Part shown: piece after piece, positions 16,314 to 23,423 of the stretch
Position numbering within the stretch: position 1 is the stretch's first letter
Layout: each line of letters begins with the position of its first letter
Notes under the pieces: model-generated
Told to the model about the DNA's origin: nothing
The model's input: only the letters and a program-made list of their open reading frames with translations
The model's database searches: none
Assembly (NCBI GenBank): GCA_002687935.1
Contig: NZBN01000008.1
Coordinates: forward strand, 1 to 48,036
Direction: 5' to 3'
Source: Methanobacteriota archaeon
GTDB taxonomy: Archaea; Undinarchaeota; Undinarchaeia; Undinarchaeales; Undinarchaeaceae
DNA length: 48,036 nucleotides
Program-made: the position numbers and the translations under genes

Positions 16314-16323
16314 TATCTATAAA
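16314..16323 (+). promoter_or_regulatory. TATA box of the 16346 gene
   Basis: TATCTATAAA is centred about 27 bases before ATG 16346, so transcription is predicted to begin at the start codon (leaderless). Confidence 0.5.
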
Positions 16324-16345
16324 GAAGTAAAACTAAAGGCAGAAT

Positions 16346-17281
16346 ATGATTAGTCTTGAACAACTTGATACATGGGAAAAGAAAGTTCAGAAAGCGATTG
16401 AGGAAGGAAATATTGACAACTCATTTGCAAAAATATTGAAATCTATCAAAAATGTTCAAAAAGCCAAACAGGCCGGACGAGGCTTAAAACATCAGAGACC
16501 TACAGCAGAAATAAGAGAAAGGGCAGAAGAAATTTTTAACAATTTTATTGACAGTTATATAATCAGCGTCCTCGAAAAAGAAGGACAAGACATTGTAAAT
16601 GATGTAATTGGACAGAAAGGTGTGGAAGTCAGAAGTCTTTTCCACAGGAGACTTGTTAATGAATTGAATGATAGGAGGACGGTTTCGACTCAGAACTGTA
16701 TTGATTCACTAAATAGAGTTCAGGAAAGAGCTAAAGAAGAATCTGAAATTGCTGAGAGTTTGAAGTATTACGAAGCGGCTCGTTATATGAATGAAGAATA
16801 CAAGGTAAACATTTGGACTTATATGAAATTTATTGAGAAAGAGCCTGATATAGATTATGAAAGTCTTGAAAACCGCTTCTGGTGGAGAGGTGAAGGCGGA
16901 GTAAGAGACGCTAAGAATCTGAAAATTCTTGAGAATGCTTCAAAGGACAAAAAAATACCAATGAAAATGAGAGAACGTATTCTCAATATTATTAAAGCGC
17001 GAAAGTCAGGACGTGAAAAGCTGGCAATTGCAGAGACAAAGTTGGCGACATCTATTGTAAACAAGCTCTCTGAACTTTTAGAAGCCAGACCCGACATAAC
17101 CGAAAAAGAAGCATTTGACGAATTATTTAACATAGAAGGAATTGAAGAAGACAATATAAGAGAACTTATACGGATGGCCGCACGGAACCTCAGTGAAGGT
17201 GGTGAACGTGATTCAGTTGTATATAGATGTCTTGTAACGTTGTATGGAAGACCTTCAAACAAAAGACTTGTAAAAGAATAG
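16346..17281 (+). CDS. uncharacterised, largely helical cytosolic protein
   Basis: I do not recognise this 311-residue protein. It has no signal peptide, membrane segment, cysteine motif or nucleotide-binding loop. The sequence is highly charged and looks nearly all alpha-helical. Notable spots are a central WWRGEGGVRD stretch (about 175-184), a basic cluster near KARKSGREK, and a final PSNKRLVKE. It starts the plus-strand run opposite the exosome superoperon, with its own leaderless-type promoter. Codon use looks like its neighbours. A structural or RNA-binding role would be guesswork. Confidence 0.75.
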   Translation: MISLEQLDTWEKKVQKAIEEGNIDNSFAKILKSIKNVQKAKQAGRGLKHQRPTAEIRERAEEIFNNFIDSYIISVLEKEGQDIVNDVIGQKGVEVRSLFHRRLVNELNDRRTVSTQNCIDSLNRVQERAKEESEIAESLKYYEAARYMNEEYKVNIWTYMKFIEKEPDIDYESLENRFWWRGEGGVRDAKNLKILENASKDKKIPMKMRERILNIIKARKSGREKLAIAETKLATSIVNKLSELLEARPDITEKEAFDELFNIEGIEEDNIRELIRMAARNLSEGGERDSVVYRCLVTLYGRPSNKRLVKE

Positions 17282-17283
17282 GC

Positions 17284-17295
17284 TAAAATATATAA
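17284..17295 (+). promoter_or_regulatory. TATA box of the 17319 gene
   Basis: AAAATATATAAC lies about 28 bases before the ATG at 17319, predicting a near-leaderless transcript. Confidence 0.4.
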
Positions 17296-17318
17296 CTGTA
17301 TGACAGCTATTTCTGACT

Positions 17319-17792
17319 ATGGCAGTGTTCGGAGACCTCTATAGTGGATTTATGAATATGTTGATTTTTATGTTTCTGTCAATATTAGTGATAAGCCTGA
17401 TAGCAGCATTCATAATAATGAAATACGGAAAGAAAAAGGAAGAGAGTGGTGAAAAGGAATCTTCAATCCAGGTAAAATTCCTGACAACAAAAATAGGAAT
17501 AATTTTAGGAGTCCTTCTGCTGATAGCAATGATTATTGTAGGAAGCTCATTCAAAGTTGCATTATTAGTCTTTGTTGTAATAATCGCAATATCTATGATT
17601 ATAGACCTTGCAAAAAGTAGGGGGAAATCTAAGTCACCTGTTTCAAGTTCCAAGAAAACAAAGACCGCCAAAAAAACTATCAAGAGAGGAGAACAGAAAG
17701 GAGTTTTAAACCCAGAAGACCCTCGGACTGCAAAGCTTTATGCGAATTATCCCTTCCTTAAAGAGAAGGAAAATAAGAATAATAAATCTTAA
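17319..17792 (+). CDS. small membrane protein, unknown function
   Basis: A 157-residue protein with about three hydrophobic helices: residues 13-35, then a close pair at roughly 59-73 and 77-94, separated by a charged loop (KKKEESGEKESS). The C-terminal 60 residues are hydrophilic and Lys-rich, and end with LNPEDPRTAKLYANYPFLKE. Not recognised as a known family. It sits between the orphan 16346 gene and the winged-helix protein, each with its own upstream TATA-like element. Confidence 0.7.
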   Translation: MAVFGDLYSGFMNMLIFMFLSILVISLIAAFIIMKYGKKKEESGEKESSIQVKFLTTKIGIILGVLLLIAMIIVGSSFKVALLVFVVIIAISMIIDLAKSRGKSKSPVSSSKKTKTAKKTIKRGEQKGVLNPEDPRTAKLYANYPFLKEKENKNNKS

Positions 17793-17845
17793 GACTTGAG
17801 GAGATTTCCGATAGGTTAAAATACATTTTTCTTCATATAATAACT

Positions 17846-18913
17846 ATGCAAAAACTTGATGAGCAGATTCTTAATATAATAAGAAATGCCGGACCCTCGA
17901 CTCCGATGGAGATAGCTAGCAGGATTAACGGAACGGACTCCTTGATAGTTGGTGCAGTTCTCGCAGATGCGGCAAGTCAGAAGAAGATAAAAAAGTCAAA
18001 ACGAAGGATTGGTGGTGGTCTTCGATACTATTATTTTCCGGACCAGTTTGGAACTCTGCAGAAAAAAATAAGCAGTTCACTTACAACGCATGAGAAGGAA
18101 GTTCTTCAGATACTTATGAAGGAAAATCTTCTTGGAGAATTTGAAATATCAAACCAGATAAAGTTAATTCTTCCAAATCTTGAGGATTTGATTCGGGCTT
18201 TCAACATAGAACATGGGGGAACAACATACAGATGTTGGAGTGCCCCGACAATGGATGAAAAACTTGCATTTGAAACTGCTATGGAGAAAATTACAGGAAG
18301 AGTGGGCAGCGTAGAACCTGAAGTAGCAAAGGTGGAAACTGCAGAAAAGAAAATCCAAGAAGTTAAAAAAGAAGAGCCGGCTGCCAAGATAGAAAAACCA
18401 AAGGAAGAAGAAAAGCCTGAAGCAAAAATCCAGGAAAAGTCCAAACCAGCGTCCAAGGTCGCAAAGAAATCTAAAACTTCTGACTCAAGACAGATAAAGC
18501 TTTCAAAGGAAGACACGACGCAGAAGGAAACTGAAGAGGAAATGCGGGACCGCATACGGAAGGAGATATTAAGAGAAATTGAGGGAGATTTTGGAGATAT
18601 TGTTCTTAGATGGCTGGAGACCCAAGATATTGACGTTCGTTCAGAAAACTCAGTGCCGGATGAGAATACATATGAACTTGATGTGAAAGTTCCGACACCA
18701 CTTGGAAGGCAAACATACATGGTAAAAATACTTGATTTTCCAAAGAAGCCCGCAAGCCAGAATGATGTAGCAGCGATAGGAACAGAGGCAGTAACACGAA
18801 GAGTTCCAGCAATGGTCATAAGTTCAACAGGCTTTGCGAAGACAGCAATAAAATATGTTGATAAGGAGCTGAAGGATTTGGTCTTCCTTATTGACAAAAA
18901 TGACATAGAATGA
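17846..18913 (+). CDS. winged-helix protein with charged linker and C-terminal nuclease-fold-like domain
   Basis: A three-part protein of 355 residues. Residues 1-70 read as a winged helix (ILNIIRNAGPSTPMEIASRI, then a GGGLRYYYF wing); 70-150 look like a second small helical or winged domain; 155-245 are a Lys/Glu-rich linker. Residues 250-355 have an alternating strand/helix pattern with YELDVKVPTPLGRQTYMVKI and VPAMVISSTGFAKTA, resembling the restriction-endonuclease-like fold of Mrr/Holliday-resolvase families. I see no complete catalytic PD-(D/E)XK set, so nuclease activity is not claimed. A DNA-binding role is inferred. Confidence 0.7.
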   Translation: MQKLDEQILNIIRNAGPSTPMEIASRINGTDSLIVGAVLADAASQKKIKKSKRRIGGGLRYYYFPDQFGTLQKKISSSLTTHEKEVLQILMKENLLGEFEISNQIKLILPNLEDLIRAFNIEHGGTTYRCWSAPTMDEKLAFETAMEKITGRVGSVEPEVAKVETAEKKIQEVKKEEPAAKIEKPKEEEKPEAKIQEKSKPASKVAKKSKTSDSRQIKLSKEDTTQKETEEEMRDRIRKEILREIEGDFGDIVLRWLETQDIDVRSENSVPDENTYELDVKVPTPLGRQTYMVKILDFPKKPASQNDVAAIGTEAVTRRVPAMVISSTGFAKTAIKYVDKELKDLVFLIDKNDIE

Positions 18914-18916
18914 CAA

Positions 18917-18947
18917 GCTGAGATAAAGTTTATAAGCAAATCTCAGC
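18917..18947. promoter_or_regulatory. 8-bp inverted repeat bracketing the TATA box of the PhoU/TrkA-C gene
   Basis: GCTGAGAT (18917-18924) and ATCTCAGC (18940-18947) are perfect inverted copies, 15 bases apart. The spacer contains the TATA box GTTTATAAG (about 18928-18936). The layout suits a dimeric regulator blocking TBP access, or a hairpin ending the upstream transcript; sequence alone cannot decide. Confidence 0.55.
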
Positions 18948-18961
18948 AATAATAAATAGAA

Positions 18962-18974
18962 GGTGAACTTCACC
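18962..18974. promoter_or_regulatory. palindrome overlapping the ribosome binding site of the PhoU/TrkA-C gene
   Basis: GGTGAACTTCACC is a perfect 13-base palindrome just after the predicted transcription start and just before ATG 18979. It includes the GGTGA ribosome binding site. It could be an operator half or a small hairpin (GGTG/CACC) that hides the site. Confidence 0.45.
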
Positions 18975-18978
18975 CTTA

Positions 18979-19587
18979 ATGGCAGACGAAACCTACGAAG
19001 TAGATGAAATTGTGGATGAACTTCTGAATAAGAAGCGCGGCATAAAGGAAATTATAAAGGAGATGAAGAATGTCTCCGAACTTATGGTTGACCTTGCGTA
19101 TTCAGCAATACTTTTCAATAATGATGATTTGGCTGAGGAAGTCAAGGGACTAGAGGAGGAGATGAACAAACTCCGCCTTCAGATTGAGATAAGCGCAATG
19201 CTGGCGGCCCGAACATCAGAAGATGCCTCAAAACTGAGTGGAATAATTAGAGTTGCCGCTGCAGCGGAGAGTATATCCAATGCCGCCGAAAAAATAGCAG
19301 ATACAGTTCTCAGAGATATAGAGCTTCACCCTGTTCTAAAGGAGGCGCTTGAAGAAGCTGAAGAAACTGTTCAGCGAGTTGTAGTAAAAGCGAAATCTGA
19401 AATTGATGGAATGGCAATAAAAAATATCCGTGACAACAAAAAGTACGCGGTTGATATACTATGTATCAAGCGCGGGGGAAAATGGATTTTTGACCCGAAG
19501 TGGGAAAGTAAAGTTAAAGCTAAAGATATGGTAATAGTTACAGGCTTCAAGGAAAATGTTGAGCAGTTTAAGGACCTTGTGAAGTGA
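18979..19587 (+). CDS. PhoU-like / TrkA-C (RCK_C) domain protein
   Basis: Residues 1-125 form PhoU-like helices (MKNVSELMVDLAYSAILF, then AESISNAAEKIADTVL). Residues 130-202 look like a TrkA-C ligand-binding domain: MAIKNIRDNKKYAVDILCIKR and KAKDMVIVTGFKENVEQF. Such proteins in archaea are thought to gate or regulate cation (K+ or divalent) transport; no channel gene is adjacent. The 202-residue length fits the standalone family. The stop overlaps the methyltransferase start. Two inverted repeats at the promoter suggest regulation. Confidence 0.85.
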   Translation: MADETYEVDEIVDELLNKKRGIKEIIKEMKNVSELMVDLAYSAILFNNDDLAEEVKGLEEEMNKLRLQIEISAMLAARTSEDASKLSGIIRVAAAAESISNAAEKIADTVLRDIELHPVLKEALEEAEETVQRVVVKAKSEIDGMAIKNIRDNKKYAVDILCIKRGGKWIFDPKWESKVKAKDMVIVTGFKENVEQFKDLVK

Positions 19588-20126
19588 AATCCTTCTATAG
19601 AGATTTTATGTTTGAAGTTTCTGACGATGTTTATTCTCCCAGGGAGGACTCTTTTCTTATTGCAGATTCCCTTGAACTGAAAGGCAATGAAAAGGTGTTG
19701 GATATGGGGACTGGTAGCGGAATTCTTGCAGTTGTCGCAGCGTCTAAGGGTTGTGAAGTTACAGCAGCAGACATAAATCCAGGGGCTGTAAAATGCGCGA
19801 AAGAAAACGCTGAGAGAAACCAAGTTTCAATAGAAGTTCTTGAAAGTAATTTGTTTGAGAATATCTCCGGAAAATTTGACCTTATACTATTCAACTTGCC
19901 TTACATCAAAATGAATGAAAAGCCTAAGAAAGTAATAGATCTCAGTTATAATAGCCCAGGAACTATTGAGGGCTTTCTCAAAGAATACAAAGAACATTTG
20001 AAGCCAAGTGGGAGGGCGATTGTTGTAAGTTCCAGCCTCTCAGGCATCGAGCCGGAGAGTCTTGGGAAGATTATTGCACGGCAGAAGCTCCCTTTTGAAG
20101 AGATTTTTGTTGTTGAATTAGAATAA
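19584..20126 (+). CDS. HemK2/Mtq2-type glutamine N5-methyltransferase (NLPY variant)
   Basis: A class I SAM-dependent methyltransferase of the family that modifies the GGQ glutamine of release factor aRF1. The GTG start at 19584 overlaps the upstream stop as GTGA and gives the family's usual N-terminus, ending in VYSPREDSFLIADSL. SAM motif I is VLDMGTGSGILAV (38-50). The catalytic NPPY tetrapeptide is NLPY here (104-107), a Pro to Leu change. ATG 19608 is an alternative start but would shorten the N-terminus. Length 180 is typical for HemK2 (about 190-200). Confidence 0.85.
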   Translation: MKSFYRDFMFEVSDDVYSPREDSFLIADSLELKGNEKVLDMGTGSGILAVVAASKGCEVTAADINPGAVKCAKENAERNQVSIEVLESNLFENISGKFDLILFNLPYIKMNEKPKKVIDLSYNSPGTIEGFLKEYKEHLKPSGRAIVVSSSLSGIEPESLGKIIARQKLPFEEIFVVELE

Positions 20127-20633
20127 AGATATCAGCAAATAAACTGAAGCAAGCCCTAAACCCAGCAAGGATTTTATGACAATAAAATTAAGAGTAAACT
20201 CCAGCCAAGGAGCTGATTTGTTTTCGAACTTCTTTATTATGAAGAAGGCAGGAATTGAAGCGACAATTATTCTTGACGCAGAAAAGGATAGAATTGGTGC
20301 TGTGTGGGGATTTACCACTCTAGATAGGGCTGAGAAGAAAAGAATAGCCAAGGAAGCTCCTGCGAGGTAGCCAGTAAAGAAGCGCCGTGTATTATCACTT
20401 TCAGTTCCGAGGACAAGTTGAGCAAGACCGTCCAGAGCCATTGGAGTCATGAAAACTAGAGGTAGTAGAAGTCCTGAAATTGCATTAAAGGGGCCAAACC
20501 AGAGCAAAAGAAGAATGGTAGAAACGAATGCCCCGAGATAAACACCTGTGCACCTTGAGCAAACGACTAAATATTTGGAGAACTTGAAAGAGCGTTCAGG
20601 TCTCTGATGGCACATAAATTTTTTCAGTTTCAT
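20118..20633 (-). CDS. DUF2085 membrane protein
   Basis: A 171-residue membrane protein with about four to five hydrophobic helices. The DUF2085 signature is at the N-terminus: FMCHQRPERSF followed by VCSRCTGVYLG, three conserved cysteines and a histidine that may bind metal. DGLAQLV and the NTRRFFTGYLAG segment are also characteristic. The family's function is unknown. It overlaps the DRG stop codon as ATGA, and its 3' end overlaps the convergent HemK2-like gene by 9 bases. Confidence 0.85.
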   Translation of the reverse strand: MKLKKFMCHQRPERSFKFSKYLVVCSRCTGVYLGAFVSTILLLLWFGPFNAISGLLLPLVFMTPMALDGLAQLVLGTESDNTRRFFTGYLAGASLAILFFSALSRVVNPHTAPILSFSASRIIVASIPAFFIIKKFENKSAPWLEFTLNFIVIKSLLGLGLASVYLLISLF

Positions 20634-21703
20634 CTTTTCTGTACAATAGTAAGTAAATCGCCGTCCTTTAATACATGATTGAGACCAGCTTTCTGGTTGG
20701 CAAATTTTGCGCTCTTCCCCGTCACCATTGCATAACGGAAGTTCTTTCGGAAGGTCTTATGAAGCTTTGAGCAGACTTCCCCAACAGTCGAATCGGCCTT
20801 GACTAAGAGAGGCTCCTCTAAATCAGCTTTTTCGCCCTGAGGTTTCATAAAAATTCTAATGAGCTGGAGCTTAGTAAAAATACTCTCTTTCAAATCTTCG
20901 AGACCTTCGCCCTCTTTTGCAGATATAGAAACCTGCTCCTTGTGAAGTTTTGGGAGCTCCTTCACAGAATCAGATTTGTTAACAATCACAAGTGAGGGAA
21001 GATAAACCCGGTTCTTGACAATGCCGTCAATAAGCTGGTCAAGATCAACCGCATCTTGTATAGTAATTGAAGCATTGAGATAGCCGAATTCTGAAAGAAC
21101 GCTTTTTATGAGAGAGTTTGCAAGTTTGCATTTTGATATTTTTTCGATTTGTATTCCACCATAAGCTCGCTTCTCTATTGAAATTCTTGGAGGCCTCTCA
21201 TCAAGACGGAGATTTGCATCATAGAGTTCTTTCAACATTTGTTTATATTGCTCTGGTTTGTTGGCATCAATTACAAGGCAAAGCAGGTCACCCATTCTTA
21301 TAACAGAGAGAACTTCCCTTCCGCGACCTTTTCCTGATGCCGCACCTGCAATCAGCCCGGGAACGTCCAGAAGCTGGAGCTCGGCTGATTTGTATTTCAT
21401 TGCCCCCGGAACTACAGTAAGAGTCGTAAAGTCGTAGTGACCAACTTCACTTTTTGCATTTGTCAAAGCATTAAGAAGTGTACTTTTTCCAACAGATGGA
21501 AAGCCGGCAAAAATAACAGTTGCGTCTCCGCTCTTTTTTATTCCATAGCCAAGACCACCCCCCTGAGAAGAACCCTTTTCAGCAGAGGCTCTAAGTTTTG
21601 AGAGTTTTGCCTTCAGCTTTCCGATGTGGTGCTGAGTCGCCTTATTGTAAGAAGTTTTGCGGATTTCATCCTCAATCTCCTTAATTTTATCTTCTACTGA
21701 CAT
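20630..21703 (-). CDS. DRG-family (Obg-related) GTPase
   Basis: Developmentally-regulated-GTP-binding family, ribosome-associated GTPases conserved in archaea and eukaryotes. The 357 residues comprise an N-terminal helical hairpin (1-45), a G domain with P-loop GFPSVGKST (67-75), the HYDFTTLTVVPG switch region, G3 DVPGL (113-117), G4 NKSD near residue 240, and a C-terminal TGS domain ending GLNHVLKDGDLLTIV. Length and domain order are standard. The ATG lies about 28 bases after a TTAAATA element, suggesting a leaderless transcript. Confidence 0.96.
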   Translation of the reverse strand: MSVEDKIKEIEDEIRKTSYNKATQHHIGKLKAKLSKLRASAEKGSSQGGGLGYGIKKSGDATVIFAGFPSVGKSTLLNALTNAKSEVGHYDFTTLTVVPGAMKYKSAELQLLDVPGLIAGAASGKGRGREVLSVIRMGDLLCLVIDANKPEQYKQMLKELYDANLRLDERPPRISIEKRAYGGIQIEKISKCKLANSLIKSVLSEFGYLNASITIQDAVDLDQLIDGIVKNRVYLPSLVIVNKSDSVKELPKLHKEQVSISAKEGEGLEDLKESIFTKLQLIRIFMKPQGEKADLEEPLLVKADSTVGEVCSKLHKTFRKNFRYAMVTGKSAKFANQKAGLNHVLKDGDLLTIVQKR

Positions 21704-21730
21704 AGATAGAAAGAGTTCCCCTCGAAGTAT

Positions 21731-22021
21731 TTAACGATACTTGTTCTTGTTTACAACTTTGGTGACGAGCTTCTTCAGAAGTTTCATTTCCTCGTCGTGT
21801 TTTGAGAACTGATAAATTCCTACACCAAGGAAAATTATTCCGATTGTGATTGCTGAAAGCCCTATAGTTATGAACCAGTTGGTTATATGAGAAAACCCCA
21901 TGAATGCGAAACCAAAGAGTATGAAGGCAATTGATGTTCTGATGTGGGCAAGCACAGTCCTCTCGTGTGCCAGTTCTGTTCTTTTGTAAGAGAGGTGAGT
22001 CCTCACATCATTTTTTGCCAT
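21731..22021 (-). CDS. DUF202 small membrane protein
   Basis: A 96-residue protein with two hydrophobic helices (about 27-43 and 48-70). The N-terminal stretch RTELAHERTVLAHIRTSIAFI is the recognisable DUF202 pattern, in which conserved Arg and Glu precede the first helix. In yeast the related VTC1/Nrf1 domain acts in vacuolar polyphosphate machinery; the archaeal role is unknown. The C-terminus is basic and cytosolic by the positive-inside rule. It has its own TATA-like element about 26 bases upstream. Confidence 0.8.
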   Translation of the reverse strand: MAKNDVRTHLSYKRTELAHERTVLAHIRTSIAFILFGFAFMGFSHITNWFITIGLSAITIGIIFLGVGIYQFSKHDEEMKLLKKLVTKVVNKNKYR

Positions 22022-22059
22022 AAACTTAGTTTCTGTTTAGAGTATTTATTAATTTCGAG

Positions 22060-22683
22060 TTAGACCAGATCGATTTTGAGGGGGTACATAGCTTCGTCAT
22101 TCCATCGGACAAAATAGGCCTTCATCGGAAGTTTGCGCCAGATATACTTCCTCTTGTTCACCATAAGAATGACTGCACCCATACCATTTGCCCTATTTTG
22201 TTCGGAAATAAAAGTCCTTGCAGATTCCAAATCATTGGTAGATGGAACAAGGAGCCTCTCTTTAACTGGCTTATTGTAAAAGTCGCTTTCAAATGTAGAA
22301 TCATTTTTTGGGAACTGGTTTGGAATGATGTGTTCAACATGAGAATGGGCAATCCCTATCATATCGGACTCCCCACGAGAAAGATGGGAGGTTTTTACAA
22401 TGTAAGGAAAACAATACTTTTCGTCAACGTGCTCAACATCAGTTACACGAAAGTAACCATCTTGGGAAGAGCCAGGCTTTTTTCCTTCTGAAAGTATTTT
22501 TACTCCGCCTTCTCTTCGGCCTCGAAGAACTCCAAGATACTCGATTCCAGTTTTTTGGAAAGTCAGCCTTTTCCTTGAAACTTTTGTTATTTTCTTAAGA
22601 ATTTGTGAAGGAAGAACAAGTTTTTCTGGAATTCCTGACGTGCCAACAAGGGCTTTTTTAGTTTTAATTATTTTAAGAGACAT
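22060..22683 (-). CDS. JAMM/MPN-like metalloprotease with insertion in the active-site motif
   Basis: A 207-residue protein that matches the JAB1/MPN/Mov34 metalloenzyme pattern in pieces: E48 in GIEYLGVLRG, the histidine pair H113/H115 in IGIAHSHVEH, and PSTNDLESA with S148 and D151. In ordinary JAMM proteases the second His and the Asp are about 11 residues apart (HSHPx6Sx2D). Here they are 36 apart, and the Pro after HSH is Val. If active it would cleave isopeptide or ubiquitin-like (SAMP) conjugates; no ubiquitin-like gene is adjacent. Divergent from trmJ, sharing a promoter region. Confidence 0.75.
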   Translation of the reverse strand: MSLKIIKTKKALVGTSGIPEKLVLPSQILKKITKVSRKRLTFQKTGIEYLGVLRGRREGGVKILSEGKKPGSSQDGYFRVTDVEHVDEKYCFPYIVKTSHLSRGESDMIGIAHSHVEHIIPNQFPKNDSTFESDFYNKPVKERLLVPSTNDLESARTFISEQNRANGMGAVILMVNKRKYIWRKLPMKAYFVRWNDEAMYPLKIDLV

Positions 22684-22702
22684 ATAAAGAGAGTAGATAA
22701 CA

Positions 22703-22712
22703 TATTATAAAT
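22703..22712. promoter_or_regulatory. shared TATA element of the divergent JAMM and trmJ genes
   Basis: ATTATAAATG on the plus strand and CATTTATAAT on the minus strand both read as TATA boxes. The centre is about 27 bases from the trmJ ATG (22734) and about 24 from the JAMM ATG (22683). Both genes would be leaderless, driven from one central element. Confidence 0.5.
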
Positions 22713-22733
22713 GACTTATGCAATCCTATATCT

Positions 22734-23417
22734 ATGGTTTCAGTAATTCTTCTTAAACCACTTTACCAAGGAAATATAGGTTCAGTAACCAGAGCTATGA
22801 AAAACTTCGGATTTAATGAGCTCCTCATTGTAGGTGCAGAAATTGAAGACGAAGCGAGAAAGATGGGAATGCACGCACAAGACATTTTAGATGGGGCAAA
22901 ACTTTTCGACACTCTCGAAGACGCTGTAAAGAGTTTTGACCTTATTATAGGTACAACTTCATATGAAAGTGGCAAGGACGACAAATTTCTGAAGATGAAT
23001 TTTACTCCGACGGAATTGAAAGAAAAATTAGAACAGGTGAGTGGAAAAACCGCTTTAATTTTCGGACCTGAGGATTCTGGACTCTCAAATGACGAACTCT
23101 CCCGCTGTGATATGACAGTAAGTATTCCAACTGCAGAAGAATACAGGTCTATGAACCTGTCCCACGCAGTGGCTGTTTTACTTTATGAGCTCTCAGGACT
23201 GGAAGGAAAACGGGAGGCAAGACTTGCATCAAGAAAAGAGCTTGACATTATGCGAAATAATATTGAAGAGATTTCAGAGCTTTCAGGACACACTGAAAAA
23301 GAAAAGCTATTTAATGAGATGGTCGGTAAGATATTAGGAAGGTCGATGATTACAGGTCGTGAGGCAAGCACACTTATCGGTTTTCTTAAAAAAATTAAGG
23401 GAGAACTTAAGAAATAA
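22734..23417 (+). CDS. trmJ: tRNA 2'-O-methyltransferase TrmJ, SPOUT family
   Basis: SpoU/TrmH-class RNA ribose methyltransferase; archaeal TrmJ methylates position 32 of tRNAs. The 227 residues show a trefoil-knot SPOUT domain: KPLYQGNIGSVTRAMKNFGF (first 30 residues), ALIFGPEDSGLSNDEL near 115-130, and IPTAEEYRSMNLSHAVAVLL near 140-160. A C-terminal helical extension follows, as in TrmJ. The next gene begins 6 bases after the stop, suggesting an operon with the DUF1512 gene. Confidence 0.9.
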   Translation: MVSVILLKPLYQGNIGSVTRAMKNFGFNELLIVGAEIEDEARKMGMHAQDILDGAKLFDTLEDAVKSFDLIIGTTSYESGKDDKFLKMNFTPTELKEKLEQVSGKTALIFGPEDSGLSNDELSRCDMTVSIPTAEEYRSMNLSHAVAVLLYELSGLEGKREARLASRKELDIMRNNIEEISELSGHTEKEKLFNEMVGKILGRSMITGREASTLIGFLKKIKGELKK

Positions 23418-23423
23418 TACAAA

